DNA of 64,000 nucleotides from Solimonas sp. K1W22B-7. GTDB taxonomy: Bacteria; Pseudomonadota; Gammaproteobacteria; Nevskiales; Nevskiaceae. The stretch lies in the NCBI RefSeq assembly GCF_003428335.1, contig NZ_CP031704.1:1488001-1552000 (forward strand), in the 5' to 3' direction. The notes under the pieces are model-generated. The model was given only the letters and a program-made list of their open reading frames with translations, did not search any database and was not told the origin of the DNA. Shown piece after piece: positions 10,265 to 19,267 of the stretch (its first letter is position 1; every line of letters begins with the position of its first letter). The translations under genes were made by a program, and so were the position numbers.

Positions 10265-10990
10265 ATGGAACTGGTCAAGGCCTACAAGAACGAAGAATTC
10301 CTGATGAGCGAGGAGGCGCGCGCAGTGCGCATCCTCTGCGAGTACATGGAGCCGGCGCGGCGCTTCAAGGCCATGGGCATCCGCAATGCCGTGATCTTCT
10401 TCGGCTCCGCCCGTACCCGCGCCAAACCCGGGCTGGGCCGCGATTTCTACGCCGAGGCCGCCGATTTCGCCGAGCGCCTGGCGCGCTGGACCACGGACTC
10501 GCACGGGGAGGGGGAGCGCTACTACGTCTGCACCGGCGGCGGCCCCGGCATCATGGAGGCGGCCCACGAGGGCGCCGCGCGGGTCGACCGCAACCTCAAC
10601 ATCGGCCTGGGCATTTCACTGCCCTTCGAACAGCACGGCAATCCGCATGTGGAACTGTCGCGTGCGCTGGAGTTCCACTACTTCTTCATGCGCAAGTTCT
10701 GGTTCCTGAACCTGGCGCGTGCCGCAGTGATCTTCCCCGGTGGTTTCGGCACCATGGACGAACTGTTCGAGTTGCTGACGCTGACCCAGACCGGCAAGTC
10801 CGCGCCGATGCCGATCGTGCTGTTCGGCAAGGAGTTCTGGGAAGGGCTGTTCAATTTCCGCATGCTGGCCGACCGCGGGCTGATCAGCGAGGCCGACCTC
10901 GACCTGTTCCGCATCTGCGACACCATCGACGAGGCATTGGAATACCTGGTGCCGACATTGGAGCGCTACCACTCTCCGGGCGGCGCTTGA
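10265..10990 (+). CDS. LOG family protein (putative nucleoside 5'-monophosphate phosphoribohydrolase)
   Basis: The protein has 241 residues. The LOG/lysine decarboxylase-like Rossmann signatures are present: GGGPGIMEAA (about 97-106) and PGGFGTMDE (about 158-166). Relatives hydrolyse nucleoside monophosphates such as cytokinin nucleotides. The start MELVKAYKNEEF at 10265 follows an AGGGGAG ribosome site; an ATG at 10208 has none. This is the longer subtype with an extra N-terminal segment of about 40 residues. Confidence 0.85.
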   Translation: MELVKAYKNEEFLMSEEARAVRILCEYMEPARRFKAMGIRNAVIFFGSARTRAKPGLGRDFYAEAADFAERLARWTTDSHGEGERYYVCTGGGPGIMEAAHEGAARVDRNLNIGLGISLPFEQHGNPHVELSRALEFHYFFMRKFWFLNLARAAVIFPGGFGTMDELFELLTLTQTGKSAPMPIVLFGKEFWEGLFNFRMLADRGLISEADLDLFRICDTIDEALEYLVPTLERYHSPGGA

Positions 10991-11023
10991 GGGTCTGGCT
11001 GGTAGGCAGCGAGAAGCAATGCC

Positions 11024-11095
11024 GTCCGCAAATGCACGCAAATGAACGCCAATAGACCGGCTTTCATTCGCGTCCATTTGCGTTCATTCGCGGAC
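11024..11095. repeat. Inverted 9-nt-period repeat (CGCAAATGA type)
   Basis: Two arms of about 33 bases (11024-11056 and 11063-11095) match at most positions across a short loop. Each is built from imperfect tandem 9-mers of the GCAAATGAAC type. The architecture equals 2145-2210 and 4842-4930, but the unit sequence differs. It lies between the LOG-family gene and the convergent small protein. Confidence 0.75.
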
Positions 11096-11126
11096 TGAAG
11101 GCTTTGTGTCCGCTCGCGAGCGCACC

Positions 11127-11363
11127 TCAGCGCCGTCGCCGCGGCTCGTCGAAATCCGGGTCTTCGTCGATGGCGCGCCGCAGGTTGCGCTCTTCCTTGA
11201 ATTTCTCCACGTCGCGCCAGTCGCGTAGCTTGGACTGCGGCAGGGCGCGCGCGCTTTCCGCGCTGGAGACGTCTTCGTCGACGCCTTCGGCTTCGTCAAC
11301 GAACTCGTCGAAGCTCTTGGGAGCTTCAGGCTGCTGCTGGGCTTTCTTCGGCTTGCGCGGCAT
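11127..11363 (-). CDS. Small highly charged hypothetical protein
   Basis: The protein has 78 residues, starting MPRKPKKAQQQPEAP. An acidic middle is followed by a predicted helix RDWRDVEKFKEERNLRRAI and a basic tail PRRRR. There is no signal peptide, membrane segment or cysteine. The low complexity and charge pattern resemble small conserved proteins of gammaproteobacteria, but I do not recognise a function. A longer start at 11447 is possible; the shorter one is preferred for its composition. Confidence 0.6.
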   Translation of the reverse strand: MPRKPKKAQQQPEAPKSFDEFVDEAEGVDEDVSSAESARALPQSKLRDWRDVEKFKEERNLRRAIDEDPDFDEPRRRR

Positions 11364-11574
11364 CGATGCTTTGACCTCAGTAAAACTCGCGTCAAAATCG
11401 GGAGCTGTATTTATCAAGCTTTTTTTCGCGAGGGAAGCCCCCCGCAAAAGCGCTTGTCGATCATTGGCTTGGCGCGGCAGTTTTAACGCCCTTGGCGATT
11501 GCCGCGCAAGGCCGCCTGCGGCAGCTGGCCGGGCAGGGCAGTTGAGTGCCGCTGGCGTTTTCGCGTCGAATTGC

Positions 11575-11580
11575 TAGAAT
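11575..11580 (+). promoter_or_regulatory. Likely -10 element of the tRNA-Ala promoter
   Basis: TAGAAT lies 13 bases before the tRNA, which is the distance expected if transcription starts a few bases before the mature 5' end. No good -35 match was found. Confidence 0.4.
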
Positions 11581-11593
11581 GCTCCCCCTTCAC

Positions 11594-11669
<76 letters not shown>

Positions 11670-11685
11670 TCACCCGGGAAAACGA

Positions 11686-11711
11686 AAGCCAGGCGCAAGC
11701 CTGGCTTTTTT
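11686..11711. terminator. Bidirectional terminator after tRNA-Ala
   Basis: A perfect 9-bp stem (11686-11694 with 11699-11707) has a GCAA loop. A T run follows on the plus strand and a T-rich tract on the minus strand. It can end both the tRNA transcript and the convergent gene at 11728. Confidence 0.85.
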
Positions 11712-11727
11712 CGTTTCGGCGTCCGGA

Positions 11728-12177
11728 TCAGTGAAGGGTGTAGCGCTGCCGCATGCCCCGCAGGTCCTGCTGGTGGCGGCGCAGGTCCTCGTACTGGCGC
11801 TGCACCAGGGCATGCATCGGCTCCGGCATCTCCACCCCCAGCGCATGCTCGTAGCGCATTTCGGCATCGTGCTCGAAGCGCTCGCATTCATCGAGGATGG
11901 CGACTTCGTCGCGCCCCAGGGCCAGCGCTTTCAGGTGCATCCAGCCGCGGCGCACGGTGGAGCCGGTGGTGCCGATCTCCTCGGGCCTGCCGCCGAGTGA
12001 CTTCACGGCCGCCTGCAGTTCGGCGGCGGCGTGGGCGCTGTCGCTGGCGCAGTCGCGCAACAGCTGCTTCAGGTCGGCGTGGTAGGCCTCTTCCGAGGCG
12101 GCGCGGAAATTGCGCTCCGTATCCAGCGAGGTTTCGATCAACTCGTTGAAGGCGGTAATGGTATCGAGGTCGGTCAT
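11728..12177 (-). CDS. PA2169-family four-helix-bundle protein (DUF2383)
   Basis: The protein has 149 residues. It begins MTDLDTITAFNELIETSLD and has ferritin-like helices containing ERNFRAASEEAYH, FEHDAEMRYEHAL and QYEDLRRHQQDLRGM. Members are small helical-bundle proteins of uncertain role, often stress-linked. The start at 12177 has AAGGAG 5 bases upstream and is preferred over 12246. Confidence 0.85.
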   Translation of the reverse strand: MTDLDTITAFNELIETSLDTERNFRAASEEAYHADLKQLLRDCASDSAHAAAELQAAVKSLGGRPEEIGTTGSTVRRGWMHLKALALGRDEVAILDECERFEHDAEMRYEHALGVEMPEPMHALVQRQYEDLRRHQQDLRGMRQRYTLH

Positions 12178-12531
12178 GAGCTCTCCTTGGTCCGCAACGG
12201 TAGTCGGGCCACCTGGGCCCGCAATCCGCCGGAGGGTCCTGACCACGCGCTCGCCGCCGGCGGTGTCTCCATCTGACCGTAACGATGCGCCGAAAAATCC
12301 CGCGCGTAAACAGCCGCTTGCATGAACGGAGGTGTGAGGGAAAACCTTACATTTATATCGCCGGATGCTTACTCAAGCCAGCCAGTATGATTTCTCTACA
12401 TTACTGATTATAAAACAGTTAATTACCGTCGGTCCCTTGACGCATGCCGTTTGTAGGCTGCGACGGTTTTCTGGCGCGGGTCAATGTAAGTATTCACCTA
12501 CACACCCCGTGTACCCCAGGAGACAGTAGTC
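12178..12531. other. Non-coding AT-rich region upstream of the fimbrial operon
   Basis: No gene is seen in these 354 bases. The part from about 12330 to 12425 is clearly AT-rich, with TATAAA at 12409-12414, and probably holds the fimbrial promoter. I could not fix a -35/-10 pair with confidence. An AGGAG ribosome site precedes the fimbrial subunit. Confidence 0.5.
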
Positions 12532-13032
12532 ATGAACAGGATTCAGATAGCGGTAACCGGCATCGTGGCGATGGCCAGCGCGACCCCCGCCCTGGCTGCG
12601 ACGGTGTCAGGCAACTTCCAGGCCCAGATCACCATCCAGAACACCTGCGCGCTGACCACGGCGCCGACCAACCTGAGCTTCGGCACGCAGGGCGTGCTGA
12701 TCGCCAACGTCGACACCACCTCGACGATCAAGGTGACCTGCACCACCGGTGCCGACTACGACATCGGCCTGGACGCCGGCGCCAACGAGTCGAGCGCCAA
12801 CGACATCAACACCCGCCGCATGACCGACGGCTCCTCGCACTACGTCGGCTACAACATGTACAGCAATGCCGGCCGCACCACGGTCTGGGGCGAGACGGTG
12901 GACACCAACACCCTCGGCAGCACCGGCACCGGCGCGGAGCAGTCCTTCACCGTCTACGGCCGCGTGCCGGCGCAGACAACGCCCCAGGCGGGCAGCTATG
13001 CTGATACGGTAACGGTGACGGTAACCTACTGA
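12532..13032 (+). CDS. Spore coat U domain fimbrial subunit (CsuA/B type)
   Basis: The protein has 166 residues. A signal peptide ends at about residue 23 (TPALA-ATVS), and a single spore-coat-U (SCPU) domain follows, ending QAGSYADTVTVTVTY. The C-terminal beta strand is the one normally donated to a chaperone or neighbouring subunit. It is the likely major pilin of an archaic chaperone-usher pilus, used in surface attachment in related systems. It is the first gene of a four-gene operon. Confidence 0.92.
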   Translation: MNRIQIAVTGIVAMASATPALAATVSGNFQAQITIQNTCALTTAPTNLSFGTQGVLIANVDTTSTIKVTCTTGADYDIGLDAGANESSANDINTRRMTDGSSHYVGYNMYSNAGRTTVWGETVDTNTLGSTGTGAEQSFTVYGRVPAQTTPQAGSYADTVTVTVTY

Positions 13033-13063
13033 ACTGGGCACCGTTTCCGCCCAAAAGGGGGAA

Positions 13064-13794
13064 ATGATGCTGCGACCGTACCGGGTGTTGTGCAGCAGGC
13101 TGGCCGTCTTGGCCAGCCTGCTCGTCACCACCGCCGTCACCGCTGCGGGCCTGAGCGTGACGCCGATTTCTCTGGAATTCACCAGTGCCGCGCCGGCCCA
13201 GGCGCTGTGGCTCAGCAACACCGGCGACGCGCCGATCGACGCGCAGCTGCGTGCCTATGCCTGGAACCAGGACGAGGGCAAGGACCGCCTGCTGCCGACC
13301 CGCGACCTGGTGCTGAGTCCGCCGATGATCGCGCTGCAGCCGGGGCAGAAGCAGCTGGTGCGGGTGATCCGCACGGCCGCCACCGGTCCGCGCGAGAGCA
13401 GCTACCGTATCCTGGTGGACGAACTGCCGGATCCGGCCAAGCTGCAGCAGGGCCTGCACTTCGTCATGCAATTCTCGATTCCCGTCTTCGCCGATACCGG
13501 CACCGCGGCGGCCCCGGCGCTGGAGTGGCGCCTGGCGCGGGAGGGCGACAAGCTGAAGCTGATCACCGACAACAAGGGGGGCGGCGTGCAAAGGTCACCG
13601 ACATCGAGTTGCTCGACGGCCAGGGCCGCAGCCTGCTCAAGCATCCGGGCCTGCTGGGCTACGTGCTGGCCGGCGCCACCAGCCGCTGGCCGCTGAAGCT
13701 GGATGCCAGTGCCAACACCGCAACCGAGGTCCAGGCGAGGATCAATGGCGAACCCGGCCGCCACAAGCTGCGCCTGGCGCCTGGTGCTCGCTAG
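13064..13794 (+). CDS. Periplasmic fimbrial chaperone (CsuC type), frameshifted
   Basis: The N-terminal part reads in one frame from 13064: signal peptide, then SVTPISLEFT and the subunit-binding ALWLSNTGDAPI region typical of PapD-like chaperones. The C-terminal domain (AKVTDIELLDGQGRSLL to RHKLRLAPGAR) is in another frame and ends at 13794. The frames would join if the G run at 13576-13581 had seven rather than six bases. The restored length is about 243 residues, normal for the family. As given, the first frame would end in a wrong tail at 13696. This could be a sequencing error, a real mutation or ribosomal slippage. It overlaps the usher by 50 bases. Confidence 0.85.
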
Positions 13795-16117
13795 CCTGCT
13801 GCTGTCGCTGCCGGCCGGCGGCGCGCTCGCCGAGGCGCCGGACCTCGTCAACATCGGCCTGCTGCGCGGCCCGGGGCTGCCGGCCAGCCAGATGGACCTC
13901 TACCTGGAAGTGACGCTCAACGGCGTCAGCACGCAGCGCGTGCTGCACGTGGCCGTCACTGCCGACGGCCACCATCACGCCTGGATCCCGAACCTGCGCG
14001 ACGCCGGCATCCGCGTCGACGGCTTGCCGGCGGAGGGCTACGCCGATCTCGCCGCAATCCCGGGGCTGGATTACGCGATCGACACCCCCAACCAGCGCGT
14101 CGACTTCATTGCGAGCGCCGAGCGGCTCGGCCGCGCGACGCAACGACTCAACGCCCAGTCCGGCAAGGCCTACGACGCCCGGGTCACGCCCGGCGCCCTG
14201 CTCAACTACGATCTCTACGGCAATGCCGGTGATCGCGGCGCGCGCAGCTTCAGCGCCCTGACCGAGCTGCGCGGCTTCGGCGGCTGGGGCGTGCTGAACA
14301 GCACCGGCCTGTCGGCCTTCGACGATGCGCGCGAGCAGGAGCCCTATACCCGCCTCGATACGACCTGGAGCCTGTCCTTCGAGGACCGCCTGACGACGCT
14401 CAATGTCGGCGATTTCATCGGCGGCAACCTCGGCTGGAGCCGTGCCACGCGCATGGGCGGCGTGCAGCTGCGGCGCAACTTCAGCCTGCAGCCAGGCCTG
14501 ATCACCTATCCGCTGCCGGCGTTCTTCGGCCAGGCCGCGCTGCCGTCGAGCGTCGAGCTCTACGTCAACGGCATCCGCCAGTACGAGGGCGAGGTGGCGC
14601 CGGGGCCGTTCCAGCTGTTCGCGGTGCCCGGCGTCAACGGCTCGGGCCAGGCCCAGGTCGTGCTCACCGATGCGCTGGGCCGTCGCAGCGCCGTCAGTTT
14701 TCCTTTCTACAACTCCAGCCAGCTGCTCAAGGCCGGGCTCAGCGACTGGTCGCTGGAGGCGGGCGTGGTGCGCCGCGACTACGGCTTCGACTCCTTCCGC
14801 TACGGCGACGCGCCGGCCGCCAGCGGCAGCCTGCGCTACGGCTGGCGCGAGTGGGCGACGCTGGAGGCGCACGCGGAGGCCAGCGAGCGGCTTGCCCTGG
14901 GTGGCTTCGGTGGCGCACTGCAGCTGGGCGACGCCGGCGTGGTCAACGCCGCCTACGCCCTGAGCGAGGGTGCGGACAGCGGCAGCCAGGCCAGCCTCGG
15001 CTACGCCTGGGTCGGCCGGCGCTTCAACGCCGGCCTCGGCGTCACCCAGGCCTTCGACGACTATCGCGATATCGCCAGCCTCGAGGGCGAGCCGCCGCCG
15101 CAGCGCAGCGCGCAGGCCGTGGCCAGCCTGCAGTTCGGCGCCGCCGGCAGCGTTTCCGTGAACTACAGCCGGCTCGACACCGAGCTGGACGGGCGCCAGC
15201 ACTACGCCGGTGCCGGCTACAGTCTCAACCTGCAGCGCGGTGCCAGCCTGTTCGCCAACGCCACCCGCAACCTCGACGATGCCGGGGACACGGTGGTGTT
15301 CGCCGGCCTGGTATGGAGCTTCGGCTCACGGCTGTCCCTCGGCACCTCGTTCCAGCGCAACCGCGGCCGCAATCTCTATGGCGCCGACCTGGCCCAGAAC
15401 AGCGCGGTCGACGGCGGCTTCGGCTGGAGCCTGCGCACGCAGCAGGGTGAGGGCGTGCACGACTGGCAGGCCGAGGGCTCCTACCGCGGCGACTACGGAC
15501 AGCTGACCGCGGGCAGCTACTCGGTCAATGGGCTGGACAGCGTCTATGCCGGCTACTCCGGCGGCCTGGTGCTGATGGACCGCGATGTCTTCGCCAGCCG
15601 CCGCATCGACGACGCCTTCGTGCTGGTGTCGACCAGCGGCATCGCCGACGTGCCGGTGTACCTGGAGAACCGTCCGATCGGCCGTACCGATCGCGGTGGG
15701 CACTACCTGCTGACCAACCTCAACGCCTGGCAGCCCAATCGCGTCGCGATCGACGCGCTGGGCTTGCCGGCACAGGTGCAGGCCAATGCGGTGGAGGGCG
15801 AGGTCGTGCCGACCGATCGCGCCGGCCTGCTGGTGGACTTCGGCCTGCGCGAGGTGCGCGCTGCCGTGGTGACCCTGGCCGATGGCCGCGGCTGGCCGCT
15901 GCCGCTGGGCAGCCGGGTGCGGCTGGACGGCGCCGGCGTCGCGCCGCAGATGGTCGGCTACGACGGCCAGGTCTACCTCGAAGGCCTGTCGGCCAAGAAC
16001 CGGATCAGCGTGATCACGCCGCAGGGCGCCTCCTGCGAGACCGCCTTTGCCTATCCGCCGCAGGCCAGCGGCATCCCGGTGATCGGCCCGGTGGTGTGCC
16101 GGCCGGTGCTGCCATGA
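13745..16117 (+). CDS. Outer-membrane fimbrial usher (CsuD type)
   Basis: The protein has 790 residues. It has a signal peptide (LVLASLLLSLPAGGALA), an N-terminal usher domain, a long beta-barrel region with repeated aromatic-ended strands, a plug-like segment near SSVELYVNGIRQYEG, and a C-terminal domain with conserved Cys (SCETAF...VVCRP). It exports and assembles the SCPU subunits. The start MANPAATSCAW at 13745 follows GAGG. The stop overlaps the next ATG (ATGA at 16114). Confidence 0.92.
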   Translation: MANPAATSCAWRLVLASLLLSLPAGGALAEAPDLVNIGLLRGPGLPASQMDLYLEVTLNGVSTQRVLHVAVTADGHHHAWIPNLRDAGIRVDGLPAEGYADLAAIPGLDYAIDTPNQRVDFIASAERLGRATQRLNAQSGKAYDARVTPGALLNYDLYGNAGDRGARSFSALTELRGFGGWGVLNSTGLSAFDDAREQEPYTRLDTTWSLSFEDRLTTLNVGDFIGGNLGWSRATRMGGVQLRRNFSLQPGLITYPLPAFFGQAALPSSVELYVNGIRQYEGEVAPGPFQLFAVPGVNGSGQAQVVLTDALGRRSAVSFPFYNSSQLLKAGLSDWSLEAGVVRRDYGFDSFRYGDAPAASGSLRYGWREWATLEAHAEASERLALGGFGGALQLGDAGVVNAAYALSEGADSGSQASLGYAWVGRRFNAGLGVTQAFDDYRDIASLEGEPPPQRSAQAVASLQFGAAGSVSVNYSRLDTELDGRQHYAGAGYSLNLQRGASLFANATRNLDDAGDTVVFAGLVWSFGSRLSLGTSFQRNRGRNLYGADLAQNSAVDGGFGWSLRTQQGEGVHDWQAEGSYRGDYGQLTAGSYSVNGLDSVYAGYSGGLVLMDRDVFASRRIDDAFVLVSTSGIADVPVYLENRPIGRTDRGGHYLLTNLNAWQPNRVAIDALGLPAQVQANAVEGEVVPTDRAGLLVDFGLREVRAAVVTLADGRGWPLPLGSRVRLDGAGVAPQMVGYDGQVYLEGLSAKNRISVITPQGASCETAFAYPPQASGIPVIGPVVCRPVLP

Positions 16118-17106
16118 GACAGCTCGCGCCGCTGCTGTTGCTGCTGCTGGCACTGTGCCCGCAGCCCGGCCAGGCCTCGACCACCTGCTCGGCGAGCCTG
16201 TCGAACGTCAGCTTCAGTCCGGTCAATCCCTTCGGCGGCAACGTCGATGTCACCGCGACGCTGAACTACAGCTGCACCATCACCAGCATCCTGTCGTCCT
16301 CGCGCGTCCGCATGTGCTTCAGCATCGGCGCGGGCGCCCAGGGCGGCGGCAACTTCGCGCCGCGACAGATGAGCAGTGGCGCCAACCTGTTGTACTTCAA
16401 TCTCTACAAGGACAGCGGCCGCAGCCTGATCTGGGGCACGCGCTCCAACAGCTATGGCTCGGTGGGGGCGACGCTGGAGATCGGCGCGCTGCTCGGCAGC
16501 GCCACCGCCAATGGCAGCCTGACGGTCTACGGCCGCATCCCCAGCGGCCAGACCACGCTGGTGCCGGGCAGCTATTCCAATGCCTTCAGCGGTGCGCATA
16601 CCGAGCTGATCTACCAGTACAACGAGTTCCTGCTGGGCCTGCTCGGCTACCCGGCGACCTGCACCAGCGGCGGCAACGGCAGCGGCTCGGGCACGTTCGC
16701 GTTCAGCGCGCTGGCCACGGTCAGCGCGCAGTGCGATCCCAGTTTCAGCGTCGAGAACATCAACTTCGGCACCGGCGGGCTGCTGACCGCCAACTACGAC
16801 GCGACCGCGATCGTAAGCCCGCGCTGCACCAATACCACGCCCTACCAGCTGGGCCTGAACAACGGCATCAACGCCTCGGGGTCGATCCGGCGCATGAAGA
16901 GCGCCGCCGGCAACTACGTCAGCTACGAGCTCTACCGCGACAACGGCCGCAGCCAGCGCTGGGGCAACACCCAGGGCACGGACACCGTGGCCGGCACCGG
17001 CAGCGGCAGCGCCCAGGACGTCACCATCTACGGCCGGGTGGCGCCGCAGGCGACGCCGGTGGCCGGCAGCTACGCCGATACGGTGACGGTCACCATCTAC
17101 TATTGA
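16114..17106 (+). CDS. Double spore coat U domain protein, probable pilus tip (CsuE type)
   Basis: The protein has 330 residues. A signal peptide of about 21 residues is followed by two tandem SCPU domains (about 24-195 and 205-330). Each carries paired Cys and a closing strand such as GSYADTVTVTIYY. A two-domain subunit at the operon end is the arrangement of the CsuE tip adhesin. It is translationally coupled to the usher. The strong promoter of argD begins only 3 bases before its stop. Confidence 0.9.
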   Translation: MRQLAPLLLLLLALCPQPGQASTTCSASLSNVSFSPVNPFGGNVDVTATLNYSCTITSILSSSRVRMCFSIGAGAQGGGNFAPRQMSSGANLLYFNLYKDSGRSLIWGTRSNSYGSVGATLEIGALLGSATANGSLTVYGRIPSGQTTLVPGSYSNAFSGAHTELIYQYNEFLLGLLGYPATCTSGGNGSGSGTFAFSALATVSAQCDPSFSVENINFGTGGLLTANYDATAIVSPRCTNTTPYQLGLNNGINASGSIRRMKSAAGNYVSYELYRDNGRSQRWGNTQGTDTVAGTGSGSAQDVTIYGRVAPQATPVAGSYADTVTVTIYY

Positions 17107-17130
17107 GGGCGATGGCGGGGGGCTTATAAT
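17103..17130 (+). promoter_or_regulatory. Sigma70 promoter of argD
   Basis: TTGAGG (17103-17108) and a consensus TATAAT (17125-17130) are separated by 16 bases. The start would be near 17137, giving a leader of about 75 bases. The leader contains an inverted repeat, AGCCCG (17144-17149) with CGGGCT (17185-17190), followed by TTTT, which may act as an attenuator. Confidence 0.75.
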
Positions 17131-17211
17131 CCGCCCCCGTTTCAGCCCGAGGCCCGCCAGGCAAAGCTCCTGCGTTGCCCGACCCGGGCTTTTGCCGTTG
17201 TGGAGATGAAG

Positions 17212-18435
17212 ATGTCGCAGCTCGATCGCCAGCTGTTCAACGAGGTCATGGTTCCCAACTACGCGCCGGCGGAGATCATCCCGGTGCGCGGCGAAGGCTC
17301 GCGCCTGTGGGACCAGCAGGGCCGCGAATACCTGGACCTGGCCTGCGGCATCGCCGTGACCAGCCTGGGGCATTGCCACCCGGCCCTGGTGCAGGCCATG
17401 GCCGAGCAGTCGCGCAAGCTCTGGCACATCTCCAACGTCATGACCAATGAGCCGGCGCTGAAGCTGGCCAAGCGGCTCACCGAGCTGTGCTTCGCCGAGC
17501 GCGTGTTCTTCTGCAACAGCGGCTCCGAGGCCAACGAGGCCGCGTTCAAGCTGGCGCGGCGCTGGGGCAACAACCAGAACCCGGAGAAGAACGAGATCAT
17601 CTCGTTCTACAACGCCTTCCACGGTCGCACGCTGTTCACGGTGAGCGTCGGCGGCCAGGAGAAGTACACCAAGGGCTTCGAGCCGCTGCCGGGCAACATC
17701 ACGCACCTGCCGTATAACGATCTCGAGACCCTGGCCGATCACATCAGCGAGCGGACCTGCGCGGTGGTGCTGGAGCCGGTGCAGGGCGAGGGCGGCGTGA
17801 CGCCGGCCACCGAGACCTTCCTGCGCGGCGTGCGCGAACTCTGCGACCGGCACAACGCGCTGATGGTGTTCGACGAGGTGCAGACCGGCAACGGCCGCTG
17901 CGGTGCCCTGTTCGCCTACATGGAAATGGGCGTGACGCCGGACGTCCTGACCACGGCCAAGGGCCTGGGCGGCGGCTTCCCGGTGGGCGCCATGCTGACC
18001 ACCGCGAAGCTCGCCGAGACGCTGGCTTTCGGCACGCACGGCTCCACCTACGGCGGCAACCCCATGGCCTGCGCCGTGGCCGGCGCCGCGCTGGAGGAGA
18101 TCGCCAAGCCCGAGACGCTGGCCAACGTGCGCGCACGCAGCGCGCAGCTGCAGGCCGGGCTGGAGGCGATCGGCCGCCGCTACGGCATGTTCGAGGGTGT
18201 GCGCGGCCTGGGCCTGTTGATCGGGGCGCCGCTGACGGAGGCCTGGAAGGGCCGTGCCAAGGACGTGGTCGGCGCCGGCCTCAGGCACGGCGTCTGGCTG
18301 CTGGTGGCCGGTCCGGACGTGCTGCGCTTCGCGCCGGCGCTGAACATCACCGAGGCCGACCTGGCCGAGGCCCTGCGCCGCCTGGATACGGCCTGCGCCG
18401 AGCTGGCGGGCGCCGCGAAGGCTGCGGTGGCCTGA
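17212..18435 (+). CDS. argD: Acetylornithine aminotransferase
   Basis: The protein has 407 residues and is a class III PLP aminotransferase. It shows the [13 protein letters not shown] phosphate-binding segment, [13 protein letters not shown], the [11 protein letters not shown] aspartate motif, and the PLP lysine in TTAKGLGGG. It makes N-acetylornithine in arginine biosynthesis and in many bacteria also serves lysine synthesis. The start MSQLDRQLF at 17212 has GGAG 6 bases upstream; ATG at 17206 and GTG at 17200 are less well placed. It has its own promoter. Confidence 0.93.
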   Translation: MSQLDRQLFNEVMVPNYAPAEIIPVRGEGSRLWDQQGREYLDLACGIAVTSLGHCHPALVQAMAEQSRKLWHISNVMTNEPALKLAKRLTELCFAERVFFCNSGSEANEAAFKLARRWGNNQNPEKNEIISFYNAFHGRTLFTVSVGGQEKYTKGFEPLPGNITHLPYNDLETLADHISERTCAVVLEPVQGEGGVTPATETFLRGVRELCDRHNALMVFDEVQTGNGRCGALFAYMEMGVTPDVLTTAKGLGGGFPVGAMLTTAKLAETLAFGTHGSTYGGNPMACAVAGAALEEIAKPETLANVRARSAQLQAGLEAIGRRYGMFEGVRGLGLLIGAPLTEAWKGRAKDVVGAGLRHGVWLLVAGPDVLRFAPALNITEADLAEALRRLDTACAELAGAAKAAVA

Positions 18436-18445
18436 GCCTCTGAAT

Positions 18446-18567
18446 GTGGGAGCGGCTGTTGGCTTAACTCAGGCTGACATTGAGTCAGCCTTCGCCGAGA
18501 CCAACAGCTGGCCGCGATAGGCCGGTCATCATGATCGCCGGCCTATCGCGGCCAAGGCCGCTCCCAC
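18446..18567. repeat. Composite nested palindrome (REP variant)
   Basis: Outer arms GTGGGAGCGGC and GCCGCTCCCAC enclose two further perfect hairpins. One is AGGCTGAC/GTCAGCCT (18471-18491). The other has a 16-bp stem at 18510-18525 with 18538-18553. It looks like one REP-like element interrupted by others. It sits between the convergent ends of argD and gspB and may also stop transcription. Confidence 0.8.
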
Positions 18568-18583
18568 GTGTTTTGTGCAGCCT

Positions 18584-19267
18584 TTAGCGCGCGATCGGGT
18601 ACAGCGCGCGCTGTCCCTGGTGCTCGAACACGATGCCGTCGGGCGTGATCTCGGCGATGCGCGGCCCTTCCGACAGCGCCTCGCCCTCGCGGTAGCGCCG
18701 CGTGTTGACCATCACCCAGCGCTTGGCCGGATTGTCGTCGTAGACATGGACCTCGACCGTGATCGACGGGAAGCCGGCGCGGTAGCCGGCGGGCATGTCG
18801 CGCAGCAGCGGCAGGCTGTCCTCTTCCTCCACCGCGGCCTCCTCCTCCGCGGCGACGGCAGGCATGGAGGGCTCGGCACCGGCGCGCGGCGCTGCGGCGA
18901 TCGCGGGAGCCGGCGCTGCCGCGGGTTCCTCGGCCGCGGGTGCTGCCTCTTCCGGCGCTGCCAGGTCATCGAAGCTGCTGACCGCGTCGCCGGCGTCGGC
19001 GGGCGGCGGCATGGCGGCGATCGCCGGGGCGGCCGGCACTGCGGCCACGGCGACCGGAGCCGGGGCGCTGGCCGCGCGGTGGTGACGCCAGACCAGCAGC
19101 GCCATCGTGACCAGCAGCAATAGCGTCACGCCGGCCAGCAGCGGCACCAGCAGGCGCCGGGGCGGCTGCCGCAGCGCCGAGGGCTGCGTCACCGCCTGCA
19201 TCGAGGGCGGCTGGCCCAGGTTGCGTTCGCGCTCGGCCTTGCGCAAGGCGTCGAGGATGTAGCTCAT
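18584..19267 (-). CDS. gspB: GspB, type II secretion accessory protein
   Basis: The protein has 227 residues, starting MSYILDALRKAERERNLGQ, the hallmark of GspB/ExeB. A single membrane helix lies at about 39-60, followed by an Ala/Pro-rich linker and a C-terminal periplasmic domain (about 155-227). With GspA it helps place the secretin through the peptidoglycan. It overlaps gspA by 4 bases (ATGA), so the pair is co-translated. No other gsp gene is in the window. Confidence 0.9.
   Translation of the reverse strand: MSYILDALRKAERERNLGQPPSMQAVTQPSALRQPPRRLLVPLLAGVTLLLLVTMALLVWRHHRAASAPAPVAVAAVPAAPAIAAMPPPADAGDAVSSFDDLAAPEEAAPAAEEPAAAPAPAIAAAPRAGAEPSMPAVAAEEEAAVEEEDSLPLLRDMPAGYRAGFPSITVEVHVYDDNPAKRWVMVNTRRYREGEALSEGPRIAEITPDGIVFEHQGQRALYPIAR

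Noticed and set aside
12437-12442. TTGACG as the -35 of the fimbrial promoter
   Set aside because: No acceptable -10 element lies 16-18 bases downstream.
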